This document shows positions 1-4,976 of a DNA stretch of 5,592 bases, piece after piece (position 1 is the first letter of the stretch; each line of letters opens with the position of its first letter). Below the pieces are notes generated by a model that saw only the letters and a program-made list of their open reading frames with translations, was not told the origin of the DNA and did not search any database. A program made the position numbers and the translations under genes. The DNA comes from Rhodobacterales bacterium 34-62-10. Lineage in GTDB: Bacteria > Pseudomonadota > Alphaproteobacteria > Rhodobacterales > Rhodobacteraceae. Location of the stretch: assembly GCA_002282555.1 (NCBI GenBank), contig NCJR01000149.1:1-5592 (forward strand). The letters are read 5' to 3'.

Positions 1-106
1 GAAGGCCGGGAACGCCACCGACCGAAAGCAGGACATTCCGCTTTCCGCCGGGGTGGGTCAGGCGCTTCACGTCTAGCGCGGTTAGTTCACTGGCAACCTT
101 TGGCAC
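1..106 (-). CDS. Tyrosine-recombinase integrase, N-terminal fragment (cut by left edge)
   Basis: Only the first 35 codons and one further base are in the window; the gene runs off the left edge. The visible peptide starts (V/M)PKVASELTALDV, continues with KRLTHPGGK and ends with LSVGGVPGL. The pattern 'LTALxVKRL...G...L.VGGVPGL' is the start of the arm-DNA-binding domain (DUF4102 type) that precedes the core-binding and catalytic domains of P4-like phage and island integrases of about 400 residues. Such enzymes cut and rejoin DNA through a tyrosine to integrate or excise an element. The catalytic R-H-R-Y residues are outside the window, so activity cannot be judged. I chose the GTG start at 106 because AGGA at 115-118 lies 8 bases upstream. 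The nearby ATG at 111 is in another frame and stops after nine codons. No other family fits this N-terminus as well, but the fragment is short. Confidence 0.78.
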   Translation of the reverse strand, partial: MPKVASELTALDVKRLTHPGGKRNVLLSVGGVPGL

Positions 107-114
107 GGCATCTA

Positions 115-118
115 TCCT
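115..118 (-). promoter_or_regulatory. Ribosome binding site of the integrase gene
   Basis: AGGA on the minus strand lies 8 bases before the GTG at 106. It decides the start: the same AGGA is only 3 bases from the out-of-frame ATG at 111, too close to serve it. Confidence 0.5.
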
Positions 119-120
119 AC

Positions 121-134
121 ATGTGACCCCACAT
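121..134. promoter_or_regulatory. Operator-like inverted repeat in the integrase leader
   Basis: The plus strand reads ATGTG-ACCC-CACAT, a 5-bp inverted repeat with a 4-base spacer. It sits between the proposed -10 box (139-144) and the ribosome binding site (115-118), overlapping the expected transcription start. That is a usual place for a repressor site or for integrase autoregulation. Its right half is also part of an inverted copy of the ATGTGGGGT motif found at 183-191, so it may bind the same protein as the upstream repeats. Function is inferred from position only. Confidence 0.35.
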
Positions 135-138
135 AGGA

Positions 139-167
139 AATGTAGCCGGATGCATCGGATTGCACAA
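139..167 (-). promoter_or_regulatory. Candidate sigma-70-type promoter of the integrase
   Basis: On the minus strand TTGTGC (162-167) and TACATT (139-144) are separated by exactly 17 bases. This gives a start about 20-25 bases before the GTG codon. Both boxes are imperfect (TTG plus a weak second half; TAxxxT with a central A). A short inverted repeat TTGCA...TGCAA (160-164, 171-175) overlaps the -35 box and an 8-bp palindrome GATGCATC (149-156) lies in the spacer. Confidence 0.35.
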
Positions 168-185
168 GCCTGCAAAGTCAGGATG

Positions 186-217
186 TGGGGTATAGCCTTA
201 TTTCTTTGGGGTATAGC
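186..217 (+). repeat. Two 11-bp direct repeats, candidate integrase arm-type sites
   Basis: TGGGGTATAGC occurs exactly at 186-196 and again at 207-217, a centre-to-centre distance of 21 bp or two helical turns, so both face the same side of the DNA. The first copy extends to ATGTGGGGT (183-191), which recurs inverted at 126-134. Tandem short sites between an integrase gene and the attachment core are what the arm-DNA-binding domain of such integrases recognises, so arm-type sites are the favoured reading. Sites for an excisionase or a transcription regulator are alternatives. Confidence 0.5.
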
Positions 218-258
218 TTGGCTTAGACATATGATTACAAACGATTAAATCGCCATTA

Positions 259-279
259 TGGCGGGCATCGTCTCCGCCA
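259..279 (+). other. Candidate attachment site with a tRNA-Ser-like 3' end
   Basis: Positions 269-279 read CGTCTCCGCCA. This is what the 3' end of a serine tRNA looks like: a seven-base acceptor strand CGTCTCC, discriminator G and CCA. Upstream of about 265 the match to a T-arm is lost (no TTCRA loop), so it is a fragment and not a tRNA gene. Integrases of this type often insert into tRNA 3' ends and leave such a copy at the far end of the element. The orientation fits: fragment pointing right, element and integrase on its left. The same bases form an inverted repeat, TGGCGG (259-264) and CCGCCA (274-279) around 9 bases, which could be the paired core sites. Eleven bases could match by chance. 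Confidence 0.4.
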
Positions 280-362
280 CCCACCTTCGATTTCATTGAA
301 AAATCCGGCGTTTTGCTAAACATACCCACCTAACGGAATGGCATTGGGCGCAATCGGCTGCT

Positions 363-588
363 TCAGATTGCGACCGCCAGCTCTCTTTGTTGGATCAAGT
401 CGATCCTGGCATTGGCCGCGCTATCTCGGCTGATTGTGTCATGGAACAATGGATCAGGCCGCCTCGACCCTATTAGGGCCTTTCACGACGTCGATGCTTT
501 GCTGCGCCTGTTCCATGGGGAACACACCGACGATGTCCGTGTGATCCGTCTCCACATCAAAGGCGATGGGCCAAGATCGCCGTATCAT
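363..588 (-). pseudogene. Possible decayed coding remnant, frameshifted
   Basis: I do not recognise this. From ATG at 588 the minus strand encodes 44 residues (MIRRSWPIAFDVETD..., ending VVKGPNRVEAA) before TGA at 454-456. A second open stretch in the frame one base over continues as RPDPLFHDTISRDSAANA and ends LIQQRELAVAI at TGA 363-365. Both have purine-rich first codon positions and, in the first, mostly G or C third positions, as real genes here do. One inserted base (or two lost) near 465-475 would join them. There is no clear ribosome binding site. It may be the tail of a gene disrupted before or by the integration, or a chance pattern. Confidence 0.2.
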
Positions 589-665
589 TGTCGTTTTTGA
601 TCGTCTGCGCCCGGTCGGGCATTGCTAATCTGACCTCCGGCGGGCAAAGCGGCGCCGGACGGGTT

Positions 666-670
666 GGGGG
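666..670 (+). promoter_or_regulatory. Ribosome binding site of the GMC oxidoreductase gene
   Basis: A GGGGG run ends 5 bases before GTG 676. It supports that start over the in-frame TTG at 664, which overlaps the run and has only a weak GGA upstream. Confidence 0.4.
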
Positions 671-675
671 CAGCT

Positions 676-2292
676 GTGCAGGAATTCGACTATGTGATCG
701 TGGGGGCGGGATCGGCGGGATCGGTGCTGGCCAACCGCCTCAGCGCGGACCCCAAGTCCCGCGTGCTGCTGCTGGAGGCGGGCGGATCGGACCTGACCTT
801 CTGGGTGCAGGTCCCTATCGGTTACGGCAAGGTCTATTACGACCAGCGGGTGAACTGGAAATACACGACCGAGCCTGATCCCAACCGCAACGGCCTGCGC
901 TCCTACTGGCCGCGTGGCAAGGTGCTGGGCGGGTCCAGCTCGATCAATGCGATGGTCTATGTGCGCGGCCACCCCTCGGACTATGCCGAATGGGGCGCGG
1001 TCGCCCCCGGTTGGGGCTGGGATGACGTGGCCCCCGTCTTCAAACGGATGGAGGATTGGGTCCACGGCGAAGACGCGCATCGCGGCGCGGGTGGCCCGCT
1101 GCCCGTCTATGACGTGGCAAATGACGTGCATCCTTTGACCCGCACCTATCTGACGGCGGCGGAACAGGCAGGCTTTCCCACCAACCCCGATTACAACGGG
1201 GCGGATATGGAAGGGGCCGCACTCTACCAGATCACCACCAAGGGCGGATTTCGCGCCTCAAGCGCGCGCGCCTACCTGCGCCCCGCGATGAAGCGCGCGA
1301 ACCTGCGCGTCGAAACCCGCGCCCATGTCACCCGCGTCCTGTTTGACGGCCGCCGCGCCACAGGCGTCGAATATGTCCACAAGGGCCGCACCCTGACCGC
1401 GAAAGCGCGGACCGAGGTGATCCTGTCCGGCGGTGCCATCAACTCGCCGCAGCTTTTGCAACTGTCGGGCATTGGTCCGGGCGCTGTGCTGCAAAAACAC
1501 GGCATCCCCGTGCTGCATGACGCCCCCCATGTGGGGCGCAACCTGTCGGACCATCTGGGCGCGGATGCGCTTTATCGTGCCCGCGTGCCCAGCCTCAATC
1601 AGGAACTCGCGCCCCTGATGGGCAAGCTCTGGGCGGGCCTGCGCTATGTCCTGACCCGCAAAGGCCCGCTCTCGCTCAGCCTGAACCAAGGCGGCGGTTT
1701 CGTGCGGGTGATGGAAGGCGCGACCCGGCCCGATCTGCAACTCTACTTCTCGCCCGTCAGCTATACCCGCGCGCCCGTCGGCACCCGGCCCCTGATGAAC
1801 CCCGATCCCTTTCCGGGCTTCCTTCTGGGCTTCAACCCCTGCAAACCGACCAGCACCGGCTACTTGCAAATCTGCTCGCCCGATCCCTTTGCAGCACCCG
1901 AGATGCATACCAACTACCTCGATACCGACTATGACCGTGCCATCATGCTGGAAGGGTTCCGTCTGATCCGCAAAATCGCGCGCACCCCCGCCTTGGCCGC
2001 GGTGATCGAGGATGAGATCACCCCCGGCTGGGACGTGGACAGCGATGACGCGCTCGCCGATGTGATCCGCGAAAAGTCATGGACCGTGTTCCACCAATGC
2101 GGCACCTGCCGGATGGGGTCCGATCCGGCGCAATCGGTGGTGGATCCCCGGCTGCGCGTGCATGGGATCGACGGCTTGCGCGTCGCCGATGCGTCGATCT
2201 TTCCCACCATCTCGACCGGGAACACCAATGCCCCCGCCATCATGGTGGGCGAGCGCGCATCCGACCTTATCCTTGAGGATGCCCGGCGCTGA
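676..2292 (+). CDS. GMC-family FAD-dependent oxidoreductase (choline dehydrogenase-like)
   Basis: A complete 538-residue protein, the usual length for this family of flavoenzymes that oxidise alcohols to aldehydes. The N-terminal FAD-binding fold shows DYVIVGAGSAGS (about residues 5-16) and the ribose-binding acid in LLLEAGG (E34). The first GMC signature is RGKVLGGSSSINAMVYVRG (about 80-98) and the second is GGAINSPQLLQLSGIG (about 252-266). The C-terminal catalytic region has FHQCGTCRMG, with the likely active-site base H473, and TGNTNAPAIMVGERA, whose N516 or N518 is the second polar catalytic residue. There is no signal peptide or membrane segment, so it is probably cytoplasmic. GTG 676 is preferred as the start because the protein then begins (V/M)QEFDYVIVG, close to its relatives; TTG 664 would add four residues. 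The substrate cannot be read from sequence: choline is possible, but no bet regulator, betaine aldehyde dehydrogenase or transporter gene is adjacent, so another primary alcohol is as likely. Confidence 0.9.
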   Translation: MQEFDYVIVGAGSAGSVLANRLSADPKSRVLLLEAGGSDLTFWVQVPIGYGKVYYDQRVNWKYTTEPDPNRNGLRSYWPRGKVLGGSSSINAMVYVRGHPSDYAEWGAVAPGWGWDDVAPVFKRMEDWVHGEDAHRGAGGPLPVYDVANDVHPLTRTYLTAAEQAGFPTNPDYNGADMEGAALYQITTKGGFRASSARAYLRPAMKRANLRVETRAHVTRVLFDGRRATGVEYVHKGRTLTAKARTEVILSGGAINSPQLLQLSGIGPGAVLQKHGIPVLHDAPHVGRNLSDHLGADALYRARVPSLNQELAPLMGKLWAGLRYVLTRKGPLSLSLNQGGGFVRVMEGATRPDLQLYFSPVSYTRAPVGTRPLMNPDPFPGFLLGFNPCKPTSTGYLQICSPDPFAAPEMHTNYLDTDYDRAIMLEGFRLIRKIARTPALAAVIEDEITPGWDVDSDDALADVIREKSWTVFHQCGTCRMGSDPAQSVVDPRLRVHGIDGLRVADASIFPTISTGNTNAPAIMVGERASDLILEDARR

Positions 2293-2295
2293 AAC

Positions 2296-2321
2296 GCGCG
2301 GCCCACCGATGGGCAGGCGCG
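2296..2321. terminator. Possible bidirectional terminator hairpin between convergent genes
   Basis: GCCCA (2301-2305) pairs with TGGGC (2310-2314) around a CCGA loop. After a three-base bulge the stem can extend through CGCG (2297-2300) and CGCG (2318-2321). It lies in the 42-bp gap between the oxidoreductase gene and the converging OB-fold gene, where a shared terminator is expected. No T-run follows on either strand, so it is not a classical intrinsic terminator. Confidence 0.35.
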
Positions 2322-2334
2322 CCGGGTTGCGCGA

Positions 2335-2667
2335 TCAATAGCGATGATCGAAGGTGACAACCTCGCCATCCGCACGCGTCATGCTGCGGGCGTAAATCTC
2401 GCGCGGGCCCAGATCGTCATCGACAAAACCGTGCACGCTCACGGCCTCGCCTACCACGGCGGGCATGAAATGCGGCCCCACATAGACGCGGATTTCCCCG
2501 CTGCCGTCAGACAGGCGGAACGTATCCTCGTCCAGAATACGGGCCACAGTGCCCTGTACCGTCACCATATTGCCCCGCTCGGCTTGTGCGATGGGTGTGA
2601 TGTCTTTCTGCGCATGGGCAGGGATGGCGACAAGAACGATGGCAGCGGTCAGAAACATATGGCGCAC
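2335..2667 (-). CDS. Small exported OB-fold protein (BOF / YgiW-YdeI-like)
   Basis: A 110-residue protein. The N-terminus, MFLTAAIVLVAIPAHA followed by QKD, is a typical Sec signal peptide with an AHA cleavage site, so the mature protein of about 90 residues should be periplasmic. The rest reads as a five-strand OB fold: VTVQGTVARIL, TFRLSDGSGEIRVYV, VGEAVSVHGFVDDD and a final strand near REIYARSM. The order 'G.V..I...TF.L.DG.GEI.V.V......V...V.V.G.VD.D' resembles the bacterial BOF family (YgiW, YdeI), small periplasmic proteins linked to stress tolerance; their ligand is not settled. I chose GTG 2667 because AGGA (2674-2677) stands 6 bases before it. ATG 2658 is an alternative, while ATG 2700 would put a charged extension before the signal peptide. 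It lies 107 bp after the TRIC gene and could share that transcript or have its own promoter. Family assignment is from pattern only. Confidence 0.7.
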   Translation of the reverse strand: MRHMFLTAAIVLVAIPAHAQKDITPIAQAERGNMVTVQGTVARILDEDTFRLSDGSGEIRVYVGPHFMPAVVGEAVSVHGFVDDDLGPREIYARSMTRADGEVVTFDHRY

Positions 2668-2673
2668 GGGGTG

Positions 2674-2677
2674 TCCT
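2674..2677 (-). promoter_or_regulatory. Ribosome binding site deciding the OB-fold gene start
   Basis: AAAGGA on the minus strand, with its AGGA core here, is followed by CACCCC and then GTG at 2667. This is ideal spacing and the reason to prefer this GTG over the upstream in-frame ATG at 2700. Confidence 0.55.
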
Positions 2678-2735
2678 TTCAACGCGAAGCACCGGATCAT
2701 CACGCAAATGGGCGGGCGCCTGTTCCCGCGCAATC

Positions 2736-2756
2736 ACGCCGGGGTAACATCGGCGT
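2736..2756 (-). terminator. Hairpin in the gap after the TRIC gene
   Basis: ACGCCG (2736-2741) and CGGCGT (2751-2756) form a perfect 6-bp stem with a 9-base loop, starting 18 bases past the TRIC stop codon. A second, weaker stem GCGGG/CCCGC (2712-2716, 2725-2729) follows it. Neither has a T-run. They could weaken read-through, stabilise the mRNA 3' end or be incidental in GC-rich DNA. Confidence 0.25.
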
Positions 2757-2774
2757 CAGGCCCGCGTTATCGCG

Positions 2775-3398
2775 TCACACCTTGGGCGGGCGGCTTTTGT
2801 AGACAGGCAACCGCCAGCCAAAAGCCAGCGATCCGGCGCGCAAAACCCAGGTGACACCGGCGCAGGCGATCAGGGCCACCAAAGTATCAAGCCCCGCCTC
2901 CCGCGCGATCAGCGCCGCGCCCGCGCCCGCAAAGGCGGCGGATGCGTATAACTCGCCCTGTTTCAGAACCAGCGGCACCTCATTGCACACCACATCGCGC
3001 ATCAATCCGCCCAGACAGCCCGTCACCATCCCCATGATCAGTACGATGGCGGCGGGCTGTTCCAGCCCCATCGCCACACCCACACCCGCAGGCACCGCCA
3101 CCGCCAGCGCCAGACTGTCCAACCAGATCAGCGCGCGGTACCGGCTTTCCAACAGATGCGCGGTAAAGAACACCACCAGCGCCGCGATACAGGCAATCGC
3201 GATATAGGTAGGCTCGGCCACCCAGAACACGAACTCCCGGTTCAACAGAACATCACGCAAGGTGCCACCGCCCACCGCCGTCAGACAGGCGATGAAGAAA
3301 AACCCCACGATATCCAGCTGCGCCCGCGACGCGACCAGTGCACCCGTCAGCGCGAACACCAGAACTGAGGCATAGTCGAGCAGCACCAGCAGCGTCAT
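2775..3398 (-). CDS. TRIC/YicG-family membrane channel protein (UPF0126)
   Basis: A 207-residue, strongly hydrophobic protein with about seven membrane segments. It is built as an internal duplication: each half carries the family signature of a glycine-broken helix followed by Arg-Asp, first [10 protein letters not shown] (43-52), then [10 protein letters not shown] (128-137) with the typical NEVP just after. This is the prokaryotic TRIC family (Pfam Gly_transporter, formerly UPF0126). Members studied structurally form trimers in the membrane, with a monovalent-cation pore through each subunit; E. coli relatives such as YicG are annotated only loosely. The physiological role here is unknown. 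The start at 3398 is fixed by a 4-base ATGA overlap with the end of rnhA. Its own ribosome binding site is weak, so translation probably depends on termination of rnhA. The length is normal and nothing appears broken. Confidence 0.88.
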   Translation of the reverse strand: MTLLVLLDYASVLVFALTGALVASRAQLDIVGFFFIACLTAVGGGTLRDVLLNREFVFWVAEPTYIAIACIAALVVFFTAHLLESRYRALIWLDSLALAVAVPAGVGVAMGLEQPAAIVLIMGMVTGCLGGLMRDVVCNEVPLVLKQGELYASAAFAGAGAALIAREAGLDTLVALIACAGVTWVLRAGSLAFGWRLPVYKSRPPKV

Positions 3399-3865
3399 CG
3401 GCCCGCTTTCCCATTCACCTTGAACGGTGCCATCCCTGCGCGGGCCAATTCATCCGCGCGCTCATTCTCGGGGTGCCCGGCATGGCCCTTGACCCATTCC
3501 CACGTCACCTTGTGGCGCGCCTGTGCCGCGTCCAGCCGCTGCCACAGCTCGACATTCTTGACGGGTTTCTTGTCCGCCGTGCGCCAGCCGTTCTTTTTCC
3601 AGCCGTGGATCCACGCGCTGACACCGTTCTTCACATAGGCGCTGTCGGTCACGATGGTGATCTCGCTGGGCCGTTCCAGCGCCTCCAGCACATTGATAGC
3701 GGCCAAGAGCTCCATCCGGTTATTGGTCGTATCCGCCTCGCCGCCGTTCAGCTCGCGTTCCTTGATGATCTTGCCATCCCGCACCGCGCGCATCAGCGCG
3801 CCCCAACCGCCGGGGCCGGGATTGCCCGAACAAGCCCCATCGGTATAGGCGAAAAGCTGCGTCAT
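3395..3865 (-). CDS. rnhA: Ribonuclease HI
   Basis: A 156-residue cytoplasmic enzyme, the full length for bacterial RNase HI. It cuts the RNA strand of RNA-DNA hybrids and so removes primers and R-loops. All catalytic residues are present: D9 in [17 protein letters not shown]52 in [11 protein letters not shown]74 in VTDSAYV, D138 in NERADELA, and the mobile histidine H128 in [10 protein letters not shown]. The basic handle region is also present ([12 protein letters not shown], about 85-96), so this is the handle-containing E. coli-like type rather than the shortened one. ATG 3865 is the start because it gives the canonical [11 protein letters not shown]-terminus, has GGAG 8 bases upstream and overlaps the gst stop as ATGA. 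Longer in-frame starts would read back into gst. Confidence 0.97.
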   Translation of the reverse strand: MTQLFAYTDGACSGNPGPGGWGALMRAVRDGKIIKERELNGGEADTTNNRMELLAAINVLEALERPSEITIVTDSAYVKNGVSAWIHGWKKNGWRTADKKPVKNVELWQRLDAAQARHKVTWEWVKGHAGHPENERADELARAGMAPFKVNGKAGR

Positions 3866-4482
3866 GGCTGATGCTCCAGGCTGACAAAACCGGGCAGGGC
3901 GGCCATGCGCGCACACCACGCCTGCAGGCCCGGAAACCGCGCCATGTCGAACCCGCCCCGCGTGCCCGCCGTGCAGGTATAACCGAAAAGGGCGATATCC
4001 GCGATCGTGGGTGACGCCCCGCAGAACCAGTCCTGCCCCGCCAGCCCATCCTCCATCAGCGCCAGCAGTGCATGACCCTCCTGCAGCAGCGCGGCCATCC
4101 GCTCTGGCGTGGCCTGATGCGCCCGCTCGGGATAACACCGCAGCGCCGCGCGCACGGCGATCACCGGCTCGTGGCGGTTCTGTTCAAAGAACATCCACGA
4201 CAGCATCCGCGCCTGATCGAACGGCTCGCGCGGCACCCACGCCGTGCCCGCCCCCAGATACCACAGGATCGCATCGGACTCGTTCAGCACCCGCCCATCG
4301 CCCAGATGCAGCACCGGCAGCTTGCCCAGCGGGGCTTTTCCCTCAGCTTTCGCCTCGCTCAGCGCCACGGATCCCGCCTCGCAGGGCACATGCACATAGG
4401 CCCGCCCCAGCAGCGCCAGCAGCAACCGCACCTTGTAGCTGTTGCCCGAGGACGGCATCGAATAAAGCGTCATTTCCGTCAT
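3862..4482 (-). CDS. Glutathione S-transferase family protein
   Basis: A 206-residue cytosolic protein with the two-domain GST layout. The N-terminal thioredoxin-like domain (about 1-78) starts [19 protein letters not shown], where S11 or S12 is the probable glutathione-activating residue. It has the cis-proline in GKLPVL (P56) and the glutamyl-binding pair E68-S69 in [10 protein letters not shown]. The helical C-terminal domain has [14 protein letters not shown] (about 97-110) and the folding motif [12 protein letters not shown] with D162. It probably conjugates or reduces electrophiles with glutathione; the substrate is unknown. The start at 4482 is chosen because GGAG (4488-4491) is 5 bases away. 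An in-frame ATG at 4506 would add eight residues without a usable ribosome binding site, and ATG 4473 is a possible shorter start. The gene ends in an ATGA overlap with rnhA. Confidence 0.9.
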   Translation of the reverse strand: MTEMTLYSMPSSGNSYKVRLLLALLGRAYVHVPCEAGSVALSEAKAEGKAPLGKLPVLHLGDGRVLNESDAILWYLGAGTAWVPREPFDQARMLSWMFFEQNRHEPVIAVRAALRCYPERAHQATPERMAALLQEGHALLALMEDGLAGQDWFCGASPTIADIALFGYTCTAGTRGGFDMARFPGLQAWCARMAALPGFVSLEHQP

Positions 4483-4487
4483 GGGAA

Positions 4488-4491
4488 CTCC
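4488..4491 (-). promoter_or_regulatory. Ribosome binding site deciding the GST start
   Basis: GGAG on the minus strand, 5 bases before ATG 4482, in the 33-base gap after the DUF3429 gene. At the alternative ATG 4506 the G-run directly abuts the start codon, which is too close. Confidence 0.5.
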
Positions 4492-4515
4492 ATCAGAAAG
4501 GGTCATCCCCCTATG

Positions 4516-4968
4516 TCAGGCGAAGGCCACGACCGCCAGACAGATCACGACAATCGCCGTCAGAAGCACGCGCAGATGCATCCACCACGCAGGCGCCAGC
4601 CCCTGTTTCCAGAACATCCAATCCAGCGCCAGCAATCCCACGAAACCCGCCATCAGGCTGATCGCCGCACTGACCGGCCCGCCCCCCGTCATGAAAAACG
4701 CCCACAGCGCCGGGATCACCGACATGACATAGCCCGAGGCCGCAACCGCGCCGCTGGCCTTGGTCGCAAACCCCCACAGCACGCCCGACATGAACGACAG
4801 GATCACCGCGCCATAGAACAACCCGATATAAGGCCCGGTGAACCGTCCGCCGAATGTCTGCGCGCTCCACGCGTTCAGGGGATCGGACAGCACGGTCAGC
4901 GCCCCCCAGACAAAGGGGATCAGACCCGCCAGACCAAGCAGCAACGCAGAACGGGGCACGCTTCCCAT
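4516..4968 (-). CDS. DUF3429 family integral membrane protein
   Basis: A 150-residue protein with five likely membrane helices at about residues 7-27, 46-67, 73-93, 98-118 and 129-150, separated by short loops. The features I associate with DUF3429 are GLIPFVWGAL in helix 1, YGAVILSFMSGVLWGF in helix 2, the proline-aromatic IPALWAF in helix 3, LDWMFW at the end of helix 4, and PAWWMHLRVLLTAIV leading into helix 5. Function of the family is unknown; it occurs widely in proteobacteria as a small inner-membrane protein. The gene starts 8 bases after the ispH stop, and its GAGG ribosome binding site overlaps that stop codon, so it is almost certainly co-transcribed with ispH. Family assignment is from recall of the pattern. 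Confidence 0.78.
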   Translation of the reverse strand: MGSVPRSALLLGLAGLIPFVWGALTVLSDPLNAWSAQTFGGRFTGPYIGLFYGAVILSFMSGVLWGFATKASGAVAASGYVMSVIPALWAFFMTGGGPVSAAISLMAGFVGLLALDWMFWKQGLAPAWWMHLRVLLTAIVVICLAVVAFA

Positions 4969-4976
4969 GATCCGCC

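Larger units (their letters stand above)
1..279. mobile_element. Right-hand end of an integrated element (island or prophage)
   Basis: The call rests on three things seen together: an integrase gene reading leftward off the edge, a lower-GC regulatory stretch with repeats upstream of it, and a tRNA-3'-end-like sequence at 269-279. In P4-type islands the integrase gene usually lies just inside one end, with its 5' end facing the attachment site. That arrangement would put the element to the left and chromosome to the right of about 279. The left end, cargo and exact boundary are not visible, so the right limit is an inference. Confidence 0.5.
280..675. other. Gene-poor junction region
   Basis: About 400 bases lie between the proposed attachment site and the oxidoreductase gene with no convincing intact gene. 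It has intermediate base composition and no complete RNA gene, insertion-sequence end or long repeat that I can see. The only coding-like signal is the broken minus-strand stretch at 363-588. The leader of the oxidoreductase gene must lie near its right end, but I cannot place a good promoter there. Confidence 0.5.

Noticed and set aside
109..111. ATG at 111 on the minus strand as the integrase start
   Set aside because: It is in a different frame from the integrase peptide, reaches a stop after nine codons, and is too close to the AGGA site.
242..252. CGATT-A-AATCG palindrome in the AT-rich part upstream of the integrase
   Set aside because: A perfect 11-base dyad, but short and isolated. 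I could not fit a good IHF or other known consensus to the region, so no binding site is called.
289..305. GATTT...AAATC inverted repeat as a terminator of a tRNA or upstream gene
   Set aside because: Only a 5-bp A/T stem with no T-run after it.
412..600. Plus-strand frame of 62 codons starting at TTG
   Set aside because: No ribosome binding site, about half G or C at third codon positions near its end, and the opposite strand has the better coding pattern. Treated as a shadow.
623..631. TGCTAATCT, an extended -10-like box 45 bases before the GMC start
   Set aside because: It could be the promoter, but there is no acceptable -35 box at the right distance (TTGATC at 597-602 is 23 bases away), so it is too weak to annotate.
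625..1131. Minus-strand open frame of 168 codons over the start of the GMC gene
   Set aside because: It mirrors the conserved FAD-binding region and the first GMC signature; His/Arg/Pro-rich with no recognisable family.
1258..1908. Minus-strand open frame of 216 codons inside the GMC oxidoreductase
   Set aside because: It is antisense to conserved flavoenzyme motifs, has low-complexity Ala/Gly/Arg-rich content and no ribosome binding site.
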